From an uncultured Alistipes sp. (GTDB lineage Bacteria > Bacteroidota > Bacteroidia > Bacteroidales > Rikenellaceae): 64,000 nt of DNA. The DNA lies in NCBI GenBank assembly GCA_900769445.1, contig CAAGGR010000109.1:1-64000 (forward strand), in the 5' to 3' direction. Positions within the stretch are counted from its first letter, which is position 1. Each line of letters opens with the position of its first letter. This document shows, one piece after another, positions 35,987 through 44,263 of the stretch. The position numbers and the translations under genes are program-made. The notes beneath the pieces were generated by a model. That model was not told the origin of the DNA. It made no database searches and saw nothing but the letters and a program-made list of their open reading frames with translations.

Positions 35987-37348
35987 ATGAAAAAAATATT
36001 CACATTGGTTGCTATTTGCACCCTAACATTGAGTGCTTGCGAGTATATCGAGGGCATAATTCCTACGACTACTCCAGATACTCCTGCTCAGAATGACAGC
36101 TCTAACCTCAAGCTTAAAATATCATCGGAATCGGCGATGGAGTTCCCAGTAGAGGGTGGCGCAGGCGAAATAACATTCTACTTTGAGGGCGACGAGGCAG
36201 AGATCGCAAAAAAGGCAGATAATGCAATTGTTACCGCGACTTGCAAGGATGAGTGGATTACCGATATATTGGTAGCCGACTATAAGGTAACCTTCAACGT
36301 AGCAGAGAATCCTGGTGAGGAGCGTAGCGCCAACATCACGTTAAAGCACGAGGGCAAGGCTATTATTGTTATGGTAGAACAGCTTGGCATCGAGATTCCT
36401 GACGTAACATTCACTGCAACACACCTTGGAGGCTCTTACTTCGGTAGATACTTGGGAGAAACTGGTGGTATGACAGCGTACAACTACTTCGTCATCCTTG
36501 GCGATATGCGCGCAGACCACTACCTATCTAAGCAGGATTATGCTACTGAGTATCGTTTCGACATCTACTCAGATGCAAGCTCTGCATTCAACAAGACTCA
36601 TCGTGTTCCTGTAGGCACCTACACCATCGACCACTCAAGATCTGGTCGCGCAGGTACAATTGATGGCTACCGCGACTGCAGCTACTACTTCAACTCCTCG
36701 GACACTACAGCGCCATACAATCAGGCTACGTTGGTTGTTACCGAAGATAGCATCGTCGCCAACATTCTATTCTTAGACGGTTCGAAACACCGCGTAGAGT
36801 ATCACGGAGACTGCATCATGGAGGATTACATCAGAGAGACATACGCAGATGTATACCCTGTAAGCCAGCATACCGAGGATATTACATTTAACGTTACATC
36901 GGGTTCTGTAAACGCTAAGTTCCGTGGCGACTACTACGGCACTGGTTGCGATGTATGGTTTATTGATATGATTGAGAGTAAGTCGCCATACAACGGTGTA
37001 TATCTCATCTTTGACCTTCTTGTTCCTCAGTCTGCAGGGGGCTTTGATAACTTCGAAGCCATTGTTGGTGAGTACACTCTCTTTGAGCGAAACCCAGAGA
37101 GCTATGAGTACACCATCCCTACAGGCCGCTTGCGTGATGACAGCTTGCAGATGCATGCTTGGTATCTCACTTGCGTAAATAGCCAGGTAGATATGTCTAC
37201 AGCAGCACCTTTAACATCTGGTACTGTTAAGGTTACAAAGGATGGTAATGCCTACAAATTCGAGGTTAACGGCACTGACGATAATGGCAATAAGATTATC
37301 GGCACATTCTCAGGTCTCCTTTCAGATTTTTCCGATCAGAGCAAATAA
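35987..37348 (+). CDS. BACON-domain lipoprotein with two beta-rich modules
   Basis: The 453-residue product has a lipoprotein signal (FTLVAICTLTLSACEYIEG), a BACON domain (about 38-135; CKDEWITDILVA, ending VEQLG) and two beta-rich modules. Module one (about 140-280) has PVGTYTIDHS and ends KHRVEYHGDCIM. Module two (about 290-450) has VGEYTLF, PLTSGTVKVTKDG and ends DDNGNKIIGTFSGLL. The layout matches the protein at 32197. It is the last gene of the 33622-37348 unit and ends at a bidirectional terminator. Confidence 0.8.
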   Translation: MKKIFTLVAICTLTLSACEYIEGIIPTTTPDTPAQNDSSNLKLKISSESAMEFPVEGGAGEITFYFEGDEAEIAKKADNAIVTATCKDEWITDILVADYKVTFNVAENPGEERSANITLKHEGKAIIVMVEQLGIEIPDVTFTATHLGGSYFGRYLGETGGMTAYNYFVILGDMRADHYLSKQDYATEYRFDIYSDASSAFNKTHRVPVGTYTIDHSRSGRAGTIDGYRDCSYYFNSSDTTAPYNQATLVVTEDSIVANILFLDGSKHRVEYHGDCIMEDYIRETYADVYPVSQHTEDITFNVTSGSVNAKFRGDYYGTGCDVWFIDMIESKSPYNGVYLIFDLLVPQSAGGFDNFEAIVGEYTLFERNPESYEYTIPTGRLRDDSLQMHAWYLTCVNSQVDMSTAAPLTSGTVKVTKDGNAYKFEVNGTDDNGNKIIGTFSGLLSDFSDQSK

Positions 37349-37365
37349 TCACTATGTGTTATATT

Positions 37366-37406
37366 AACCAAAAACGAGACTCCATCGCGGGGTCTCGTTT
37401 TTGGTT
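37366..37406. terminator. Bidirectional terminator between convergent operons
   Basis: AACCAAAAACGAGAC pairs with GTCTCGTTTTTGGTT, with a small GC-rich inner stem and loop. The A and T tracts on both sides let it end both the plus-strand lipoprotein operon and the minus-strand trmH operon. Confidence 0.9.
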
Positions 37407-37426
37407 ATCTATTAATGGTGTTTCTC

Positions 37427-38167
37427 TCACAGCAAAGCCCTACGCCTAAACTCTGAGAGTATAATTCCTGTTGCCATAGCCACGTTTAGCGACTCGGATG
37501 TTGGAGTATCGGCAGGATATGGGGGTATTAAGAGATGGTGTGTAAGAGCTGCTTGGCACTCATTGCTTACACCACGACCCTCATTGCCCATAACAATCAC
37601 ACCTCTGTTTTCTATATTTGTAGTATAGATATTCTTGCCCGATAGCAGTGTGCCGTAGATAGGCATTCCCTTATCCTTTGCAGAGAGCAAAAAGTTGGCA
37701 AGATTATCAACATAGTGTACACGCACTCGTAGAATAGCGCCCATAGTAGCCTGCACAACCTTAGGATTATAACAATCGGCACACTCCTTAGAGCATATAA
37801 TATCCTTAATACCAAACCAGTCGGCAAGGCGGATTATAGTGCCAAGATTTCCAGGGTTCTGCACACCATCGAGGGCTAACATAAGTGCTTTAGAATCTAT
37901 ATCAAGGCGATAACGGGGCTGCTCCACAACGGCAAGAGTCTCGGTTGCGGTCTTTAGTTGCGAGATACGCTCCATCTCCTTTTTATCGATAAGCTCCACA
38001 TCCTCACCCTTGATATCTGGGCGTGTGGTATAGATACGGCGAATACGAAACTCAGAGTTTCGTATCTCCTCAATTAGTTTATCGCCCTCAGCAATAAAGA
38101 GATGCTCGGCATCGCGCGTGCGCTTATCCGAGAGCGAACGTATCGATTGTATCTCTGCCTTTGTCAT
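37427..38167 (-). CDS. TrmH/SpoU-family RNA 2'-O-methyltransferase
   Basis: The 246-residue protein belongs to the SPOUT superfamily: an N-terminal substrate-binding domain (HLFIAEGDKLIEEI) and the catalytic knot with LDGVQNPGNLGTIIRLADWFG (motif 1), VIVMGNEGRGVSNE (motif 2) and LLIPPYPADTPTSESLNVAMATGII (motif 3). It probably methylates a ribose in rRNA or tRNA; the target cannot be read from sequence. Its start overlaps the rnz stop codon (ATGA), so the pair is translationally coupled. It is the last gene of the operon. Confidence 0.93.
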   Translation of the reverse strand: MTKAEIQSIRSLSDKRTRDAEHLFIAEGDKLIEEIRNSEFRIRRIYTTRPDIKGEDVELIDKKEMERISQLKTATETLAVVEQPRYRLDIDSKALMLALDGVQNPGNLGTIIRLADWFGIKDIICSKECADCYNPKVVQATMGAILRVRVHYVDNLANFLLSAKDKGMPIYGTLLSGKNIYTTNIENRGVIVMGNEGRGVSNECQAALTHHLLIPPYPADTPTSESLNVAMATGIILSEFRRRALL

Positions 38168-39087
38168 CGTCTCTCTTCGATAATGAAAGTCTCGCCCTCA
38201 GCAGCGAGAGCGGTATTCGGAAATATTGTTTTGCACTCCTCAACAAGAGCATCGTAATCCTTATAGCGCGATGAGAAGTGACCAATAATTAGCCTCTTCG
38301 CCTCGGCCTTAAGTGCTACCTTCGCCGCATCTATAGTTGTGGAGTGTCCGCGACCCTTTGCCCACTGCTCCTCGCTTAGGGCATATGTCGCCTCGTGATA
38401 CATAAGGTCTACACCCTTAACCCTCTCTGCTGCCTTTGCCGAGTAGTTGGTGTCGGCAAGATAGGCGTATGAGCGCGCTACATATGGGGTGTAGGTAAGC
38501 TCTGCGTTGGAGATGACCTCGCCACTATCAAGCACAATATCCTCGCCACGCTTAGCTGCAACAATCTGCGCTATAGAGAGTCCATATCGCTCAATCTTGA
38601 ACTTGTCGACGTTAAGTCCCGGTTGCTTCTCCTTAAAGTGAAAACCCGCAGTAGGCATAGTGTGCCTTAATGGCACCGACCACACCTCTAAGGTGCTATT
38701 CTCAAAGATTATGGCATGCTCCGTAGTCTTTACCTCATGCCACTTAACCTCGTATGGCAGATCCTCCCAGAAGTACTTACGATGGTACTCCAAGATATCG
38801 CCCATAGGGGCTGGCGCATATATATCTAACGGTGTACGCTTACCCTCAAGACCGAGAGTTGCAATAAGCGGAAAGAGTCCAAAGCAGTGGTCTCCGTGCA
38901 GATGTGAAATAAAGACAGCTCTTAGGCGTAGCGGATTGATGCCACGCCTAATGAGCTGCTGTTGAACACCCTCACCCGCATCCACAAGGTAGTACTGCTC
39001 ATTGAGGTTTACTACCTGTGCCGAGGGATGAGCCTTAGGTGTTGGTTTAGCGGAAGAGTTACCAAGTATGGTTACGCTAAACGCCAT
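38164..39087 (-). CDS. rnz: Ribonuclease Z
   Basis: RNase Z trims tRNA 3' ends. The 307-residue protein has the metallo-beta-lactamase fold with the zinc motif SHLHGDHCFG (near 63-72), the PTxxR-like start GNSSAKPTPKAHPS, LRHTMPTAGFHF, the Asp in LADTNYSA, HEATYA, and the C-terminal GHFSSRY. Length is normal. It lies three bases after trxB and overlaps trmH. Confidence 0.95.
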   Translation of the reverse strand: MAFSVTILGNSSAKPTPKAHPSAQVVNLNEQYYLVDAGEGVQQQLIRRGINPLRLRAVFISHLHGDHCFGLFPLIATLGLEGKRTPLDIYAPAPMGDILEYHRKYFWEDLPYEVKWHEVKTTEHAIIFENSTLEVWSVPLRHTMPTAGFHFKEKQPGLNVDKFKIERYGLSIAQIVAAKRGEDIVLDSGEVISNAELTYTPYVARSYAYLADTNYSAKAAERVKGVDLMYHEATYALSEEQWAKGRGHSTTIDAAKVALKAEAKRLIIGHFSSRYKDYDALVEECKTIFPNTALAAEGETFIIEERR

Positions 39088-39090
39088 ATA

Positions 39091-40014
39091 TTACTGTGCA
39101 AGCAACCAACGCTCGCAGTCCAAAGCTGCGATACAGCCAGAGCCTGCAGCTGTGATAGCCTGACGATAGTGTGGGTCCTTAACATCACCCGCAGCAAATA
39201 CACCCTCAACCGATGTCTTAGATGTACCTGGAACGACCTTGATGTAACCCTGCTCGTCAAGCTCCAACTGACCCTTGAAGACCTCAACGTTTGGATGATG
39301 GCCGATAGCAAGGAAGAGGCCCATGATATCCAATACGCGCTCCTCACCTGAGTTGCTTACTACGCGTACACCTGTTACGCCATCCTCATCACCAAGAACC
39401 TCCTTAGTGTTATGCTCGAACAACACCTCGATATTTGGAGTGTTGAACACACGCTCCTGCATAGCCTTAGATGCGCGAAGATAGTCCTTACGAACGATAA
39501 GGTATACCTTCTTACAGATAGATGCAAGATATGTAGCCTCCTCACAAGCAGTGTCTCCACCACCAACAACGGCAACATCCTGCTTACGGTAGAAGAAGCC
39601 GTCGCAAGTAGCGCAAGCACTAACACCCATACCGCGATACTTAGCCTCAGACTCCAAACCAAGATACTTAGCCGATGCACCTGTAGCAACGATAACAGCA
39701 TCTGCCTCAATCTGATGCTCGTGGTCTACAGTAACCTTAAATGGGCGCTCCGTGAGGTCGATATTTGTGATGATACCACGACGAACATCTGCACCAAAAC
39801 GCAAAGCCTGCTTGCGCAAGTCCTCCATCATAGCAGTACCAGTGATACCCTGTGGGTAGCCTGGGAAGTTCTCAATCTCAGTAGTTGTAGTAAGCTGACC
39901 ACCTGGCTCGATACCCTCATAGAGTACTGGCGATAGGTTTGCACGTGATGTGTAGATTGCAGCGGTGAAACCTGCAGGGCCGCTACCAATAATCAAAACT
40001 CTTACTTTCTCCAT
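39091..40014 (-). CDS. trxB: Thioredoxin reductase
   Basis: The 307-residue flavoprotein moves electrons from NADPH to thioredoxin. Visible are the FAD motif GSGPAGFTAAIY (near 11-22), the redox-active CATC in GVSACATCDGFF, the NADPH-binding VVGGGDTACEEA and the C-terminal GVFAAGDVKDPHYRQ. All catalytic features are intact. It belongs to the GT-sigma-rsmG-DUF4954-trxB-rnz-trmH run; a 48-base gap precedes it but no clear promoter box is seen there. Confidence 0.96.
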   Translation of the reverse strand: MEKVRVLIIGSGPAGFTAAIYTSRANLSPVLYEGIEPGGQLTTTTEIENFPGYPQGITGTAMMEDLRKQALRFGADVRRGIITNIDLTERPFKVTVDHEHQIEADAVIVATGASAKYLGLESEAKYRGMGVSACATCDGFFYRKQDVAVVGGGDTACEEATYLASICKKVYLIVRKDYLRASKAMQERVFNTPNIEVLFEHNTKEVLGDEDGVTGVRVVSNSGEERVLDIMGLFLAIGHHPNVEVFKGQLELDEQGYIKVVPGTSKTSVEGVFAAGDVKDPHYRQAITAAGSGCIAALDCERWLLAQ

Positions 40015-40062
40015 AGTCTTAGATTCTGTTTGGTTTTACGTTATAATTAGTTTAATATCTCT

Positions 40063-41784
40063 CTATCTTGAATTTAGGAAGTCTGCTTTATGCTCCTCCT
40101 CATCGCGGAAGTCATAACCATAGCCCACCATCATATCGAAGCCCGAGTCGCGCATACGATCCGATTCGGTAACCTCGCGCATAGTTTTGTGAATATTCGC
40201 CGACGACGCGATTACATCCTTCACCTCATCATCCGTAGGCGCATACCCCATCAACTGACTAAGCACACCATAAGCATAGGCTGCCGCCATATCATTATAC
40301 TCCGACATCAGCACTCTAAAGCGTGTTGTAATATTAGCAAGTGAGGTATTACCCTCCGCAATTTCTGTCATTATACCCTCTACAACACCCAAAGGTAAGT
40401 ACTGACCAGCAACATCTATCCACTCCGTGCCATCGTAGCTATTCGAGCGGTAGTCGCCACCAGAAAGCATAGTACCCAACGATGCGGCAATAGCACTATT
40501 GTAGAGCTTAACACCACGCTCCGCCATATGGGTCTTTATAATCGTGCGGTTGTAGTTGTAACTCTTAGCCTCTGGATTACCATCCAACAGACGCGTAAGA
40601 GCATCTACACCGCGCAGCATCTTACCCGTAACAAAGGGGTTATGCTCCTCGAAACATATATTATCGCGCTTCAAGCTACGTCTATCACGACTCTTCCACT
40701 TCTCGATATCTCGCACCGTACCGTAGCTCTTTAGCGACAACGCGGGCATCAGCACCGACTGACCTCCCTCCTCGATAAGGTAGGAGTATGGCATATCCTG
40801 CGTGTCGTGGTGGCGCGTATGGCGACCAAGAATCACGGTATATGGTCCCTCAATAGCTGGCGACATGACATAGGCGCTACTGCCAAACTTACTACCGCGC
40901 TGATGCACCGCCTGATGCACCGCACCACTCTTAAAGAGGTGGTTCGACTGGTTTGTACCACTACCTGCATTGAAGAACGAGAAGATACCCGCAATCAACA
41001 GCGACGACTTATGGTGCGATACGGTAAATGGCCCTGCAAAGACCGACGCAGCCTCTCCATTCTCGAAGTGGCAGTTGGCAAACATCAGGGTATCTATCGC
41101 TGTAAAGCCATTATCCACTACCGACTTCTCGCCAACAAAGGCACGTTCAAGGCTCGAAGCACCGCTCACATGAGCATCGTTGTCAATGATAAAGTTATGC
41201 GCACGAACATCAATACCCACGTATGAGCGCTTGCCAATAGTACCATTCTCAAGGTGCGACACACCCTCCACAAGACAATCCTCCTCGATGATAGTCTCGC
41301 GGATAAATCTTGCACCAAGCACCGTGCTATTATCGCCCACACGACCCATATTCGAGAGATGCTCCTTGGCGCGCTCTTCGACCATGCGATTAAGAGCCTC
41401 AACCATCTTCGGGCGGTTACGCATCATAGTCATAAGGTAGGCTATCTGTGCTGTAAGATCCCTATAGATAAGTGCCGAGCGACCACCATTCTCATTTACT
41501 GCAGCCACACTCACGCCCTCGCCAAACGAGGACTCTTTGCGGCACTCCATACGCAACACATCATCTATGGTGCAGTTGCTGCCGATATGATAGTTCGATA
41601 TCGTAGAGTCGCTAATACGTGTATTAGAGCCAATGGTTACACTTCCCTCAAAGCGGACATTACGCAACTGCTCGGTGCTGAAATTCTCAGACACCAAGAT
41701 TCTATCCCACTCCTCAGCATAACAGCCTCGAAGTAGTAGCGCCTCGCGCTCAGAAGCAGTTGTAAGTCTATATCCCGCCATCAT
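40063..41784 (-). CDS. DUF4954-family protein with left-handed beta-helix repeats
   Basis: The 573-residue protein matches the DUF4954 family of Bacteroidetes. The N-terminal two thirds contain hexapeptide-like repeats (VTIGSNTRISDSTISNYHIGSNCTI, TIGKRSYVGIDV) that build a left-handed beta-helix as in acyltransferases and nucleotidylyltransferases. The enzymatic activity is not established. The middle part has conserved phrases such as SLLIAGIFSFFNAGSGTNQSN. It sits 12 bases after rsmG in a tight operon. The start may be at 41784 or the next Met at 41781. Confidence 0.82.
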   Translation of the reverse strand: MMAGYRLTTASEREALLLRGCYAEEWDRILVSENFSTEQLRNVRFEGSVTIGSNTRISDSTISNYHIGSNCTIDDVLRMECRKESSFGEGVSVAAVNENGGRSALIYRDLTAQIAYLMTMMRNRPKMVEALNRMVEERAKEHLSNMGRVGDNSTVLGARFIRETIIEEDCLVEGVSHLENGTIGKRSYVGIDVRAHNFIIDNDAHVSGASSLERAFVGEKSVVDNGFTAIDTLMFANCHFENGEAASVFAGPFTVSHHKSSLLIAGIFSFFNAGSGTNQSNHLFKSGAVHQAVHQRGSKFGSSAYVMSPAIEGPYTVILGRHTRHHDTQDMPYSYLIEEGGQSVLMPALSLKSYGTVRDIEKWKSRDRRSLKRDNICFEEHNPFVTGKMLRGVDALTRLLDGNPEAKSYNYNRTIIKTHMAERGVKLYNSAIAASLGTMLSGGDYRSNSYDGTEWIDVAGQYLPLGVVEGIMTEIAEGNTSLANITTRFRVLMSEYNDMAAAYAYGVLSQLMGYAPTDDEVKDVIASSANIHKTMREVTESDRMRDSGFDMMVGYGYDFRDEEEHKADFLNSR

Positions 41785-41796
41785 AGTTATATAACG

Positions 41797-42432
41797 CTAC
41801 TTACCATCGTATGGTGTGTAAACTACACGCTTAGTCTCAAAAAATTCATCATCGAACATCGCGCCTATATCGTGGACATCCCATCTGCGACGTGTTAGAG
41901 CAAGCTCCTCGGCTAAATCTCCACCCTTGAGGTATAGAATACCATTCCTAAGTGTTCCAGCCTCGCCCTTGCGCAACAACGCCCATGCCCAAGGCATAAA
42001 CTTAGACATCTCGGTTACAGCACGCGACACCACATAGTCGAACTTCTCACCCAACTGCTCGGCACGAGAGTTCACAGCTCGCAGATTCTTAATCTCTGCG
42101 CCCTCAGCAACACCCTCAACAACTCTAATCTTCTTACCAATAGAGTCTACTCCCACAAACTCTACCTCGGGGAATAGGATAGCAAGTGGCACCGACGGAA
42201 AACCTCCGCCACAACCGATATCCACAACCTTAGCACCAGCACTAAACTGGCAGACTTTAGCGATAGCCAACGAGTGAAGAATGTGGCGCGTGTATAGATG
42301 CTCCATATCCTTGCGCGACACGATATTTATACGCGCATTCCACTCATTGTACAACTTGCCAAGCTTTGCGAACTGCTCCTGCTGGCGTGGCGTGATATCT
42401 GGGAAGTATTTCAATATAAGTTCACTATCCAT
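41797..42432 (-). CDS. rsmG: 16S rRNA (guanine527-N7)-methyltransferase RsmG
   Basis: RsmG methylates G527 of 16S rRNA. The 211-residue protein has the N-terminal helix pattern (TPRQQEQFAKLGKLYNEWNARIN), the SAM motif VVDIGCGGGFPSVPLAI (near 69-85), the acidic strand VEFVGVDS and FDYVVSRAVTEM. Length fits. It lies between the sigma factor gene (17 bases) and the DUF4954 gene (12 bases). Confidence 0.96.
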   Translation of the reverse strand: MDSELILKYFPDITPRQQEQFAKLGKLYNEWNARINIVSRKDMEHLYTRHILHSLAIAKVCQFSAGAKVVDIGCGGGFPSVPLAILFPEVEFVGVDSIGKKIRVVEGVAEGAEIKNLRAVNSRAEQLGEKFDYVVSRAVTEMSKFMPWAWALLRKGEAGTLRNGILYLKGGDLAEELALTRRRWDVHDIGAMFDDEFFETKRVVYTPYDGK

Positions 42433-42449
42433 ACTCTTAACCTATTGGG

Positions 42450-43007
42450 TTACTCCTTTTCGATTATCATCTTACAAATTGCCGCCCTGGCACGACGTAT
42501 CTGCGTCTTTATCGTGTTCAGCGGACGACCGAGCTTCTCGGCAATCTCCTCGTAGGAGTACTCCTCCAAGAATCGCATCTCTATTACTTGGCGATACTCT
42601 GGCGTAAGCTCCTCCAATGCGTTGTAGAAGTGCGCTCGGGTTTGGTTTATAATCACCGACTCCTCGGGCGAAGGGGCTGTTGCCAAGGGCGCACGAAAGC
42701 GCTCATCAAGCGAGACATCACCACTCTTTCTTCGCAGGTGGTCAACCAACGTATTGCGGGCTATAGAGTAGACCCACTGACCAAAAGTATAGCTCTTCGA
42801 GTAGTCGTTAATATGCAAGTAGACCTTGATAAATGTCTCCTGCAACAAATCACTCGCCATGGTCTTCTCCTCCAAGCGCTGCTCGAATAGTCGCATCAGA
42901 GCATCACGATAGCGCGTAAAGAGATACTCAAAGGCCTGCTGGTCTCCTGCCGAGGCGAGGTCTACAAGCATTGCATCGCTGGCTACAATATAGTCATCTA
43001 TCTCCAT
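42450..43007 (-). CDS. ECF-type RNA polymerase sigma factor
   Basis: The 185-residue protein has sigma region 2 (FEYLFTRYRDALMRLFEQ, FIKVYLHINDYSKSYTFGQWVYSIARNTLVDHLRR) and region 4 (LTPEYRQVIEMRFLEEYSYEEIAEKLGRPLNTIKTQIRRAR). It lacks region 3, so it is an ECF factor. No anti-sigma factor gene lies beside it; its neighbours are a glycosyltransferase and rsmG. In Bacteroidetes such constitutively placed ECF factors are often essential, but the regulon is not inferable here. Its start overlaps the GT gene end by ten bases. Confidence 0.9.
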   Translation of the reverse strand: MEIDDYIVASDAMLVDLASAGDQQAFEYLFTRYRDALMRLFEQRLEEKTMASDLLQETFIKVYLHINDYSKSYTFGQWVYSIARNTLVDHLRRKSGDVSLDERFRAPLATAPSPEESVIINQTRAHFYNALEELTPEYRQVIEMRFLEEYSYEEIAEKLGRPLNTIKTQIRRARAAICKMIIEKE

Positions 43008-44158
43008 ATCTTTGGGGTATTATAACTATCATGCGAGCCTATTATCCACTCTACTACTGGTCCAACAATATCATATATCCAATACCTCAAAATAATACCC
43101 TTCTCGCCGAGCTTTCTACCTACACGGAACGATGAAAGCAAAACAATCAGGTAACGCAACAACATCATCGACACCACCACAATCTTTAGCTCAAATGGCA
43201 AGACCGCAATCGCAGTAATCGAGCTTAGGAAGAAGAGAACACGACTACCGCGCTCTCGGCGCATAAACAACTTACGCGATGCTGGGTAGCTATTCACCGT
43301 AGAGCCATAGTAGCGCATATGCTCCAACCACTCGCGCCACGTCTCTGGTCGCTGCTCCTCGACAATAGCACGAGGCGAAAGCACAACAGAGAGACGCTCT
43401 GGAGTCGCTATATCCTGCAAGTAGAGGTCGTTATCGCCAATATCTATCGCGAGATGGTTAAATCCGCGCGTAGAGTCATAGAGCGACTTTGTAAAGCCAT
43501 AATTACAACGTGGAGCATAGAAGAAATTGCCCTGCACTGCCGATGCCATAGCATTACGCATATTGTGCAACTCCACCATACGCTTAAGATAGTTAGCCAG
43601 ATTATCCTGCTCGTAAGATGCTATTGCAGAGCCTACTACAACCTCCCCATACTCAAAGCCCTTAGCCATAAATGTTATCCACTCGTCAGACTTAGGCATC
43701 GATCCAGTTGTAGTGAAGAGCATCGCCTCATACTGCGCCGACTTAATACCGACGTTTAGAGCCTGCTTGGTGGTAATGTAGATACGGTCGTTACCACCCA
43801 TCTTCGTTAGACGCATATAGGAGTAGTTGTTGCGGATGTTCTGCAACTCCTCATAATACTCCATATCGCCACCGATATAGACCACCACAACCTCGTAATG
43901 GGGATATTGCTGATTTAGCAACACAGGTAACTCATCTGTTAGAAACCTCTCATTTTCACCTCGCACAGCCACAATTACCGACACCGGTGGATTCTCCACA
44001 AATCTACGCTTACGACGCATAAGACGAAACCGATAGATACGATAATATGCTATCAAATAGTAATATAGCTGCACGAAAAAGAGGACAACAATAACACCCA
44101 TCAGTGCTACACCTGCCCAAGTATAGTGTTGAAGTATTTCGTCAAAAATCTGTATCAC
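42998..44158 (-). CDS. Membrane-bound family 2 glycosyltransferase
   Basis: The 386-residue protein has an N-terminal transmembrane helix (AGVALMGVIVVLFFVQLYYYL), a cytoplasmic GT2 domain (VSVIVAVRGENERFL, YEVVVVYIGG, KQALNVGIKSAQYEAMLFTTT) and two or more C-terminal membrane segments. It resembles processive or polyprenyl-linked glycosyltransferases; the substrate is unknown. The start codon is probably GTG at 44158, because the next Met would remove part of the membrane helix. It heads a seven-gene run. The divergent gene tgt shares the promoter region. Confidence 0.85.
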   Translation of the reverse strand: MIQIFDEILQHYTWAGVALMGVIVVLFFVQLYYYLIAYYRIYRFRLMRRKRRFVENPPVSVIVAVRGENERFLTDELPVLLNQQYPHYEVVVVYIGGDMEYYEELQNIRNNYSYMRLTKMGGNDRIYITTKQALNVGIKSAQYEAMLFTTTGSMPKSDEWITFMAKGFEYGEVVVGSAIASYEQDNLANYLKRMVELHNMRNAMASAVQGNFFYAPRCNYGFTKSLYDSTRGFNHLAIDIGDNDLYLQDIATPERLSVVLSPRAIVEEQRPETWREWLEHMRYYGSTVNSYPASRKLFMRRERGSRVLFFLSSITAIAVLPFELKIVVVSMMLLRYLIVLLSSFRVGRKLGEKGIILRYWIYDIVGPVVEWIIGSHDSYNTPKIWR

Positions 44159-44182
44159 AATTTATCTCTTTCTATAATCGCA

Positions 44183-44190
44183 CAAAGATA
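44183..44190 (-). promoter_or_regulatory. Promoter -7 box TATCTTTG for the GT-sigma-rsmG operon
   Basis: The minus strand reads TATCTTTG, a TAnnTTTG match, 25 bases before the GTG at 44158. Confidence 0.6.
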
Positions 44191-44237
44191 GTGAAATAAA
44201 TCATATTTCACAATGCTCAAATCACAATTATTTTTCG

Positions 44238-44245
44238 TATCTTTG
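44238..44245 (+). promoter_or_regulatory. Promoter -7 box TATCTTTG for tgt
   Basis: TATCTTTG matches TAnnTTTG, 18 bases before the tgt ATG at 44264. It argues against a start at 44213. No preQ1-type aptamer is visible in the spacer. Confidence 0.6.
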
Positions 44246-44263
44246 TGCGTTATATGCATAGCT

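Noticed and set aside
23905..37348. Lipoprotein cluster as a polysaccharide utilisation locus
   Set aside because: No SusC, SusD, glycoside hydrolase or hybrid sensor is present; only one GT2 is interspersed.
42450..43007. ECF sigma factor as part of a FecR/TonB surface-signalling system
   Set aside because: No anti-sigma or TonB-dependent receptor gene adjoins it; neighbours are housekeeping.
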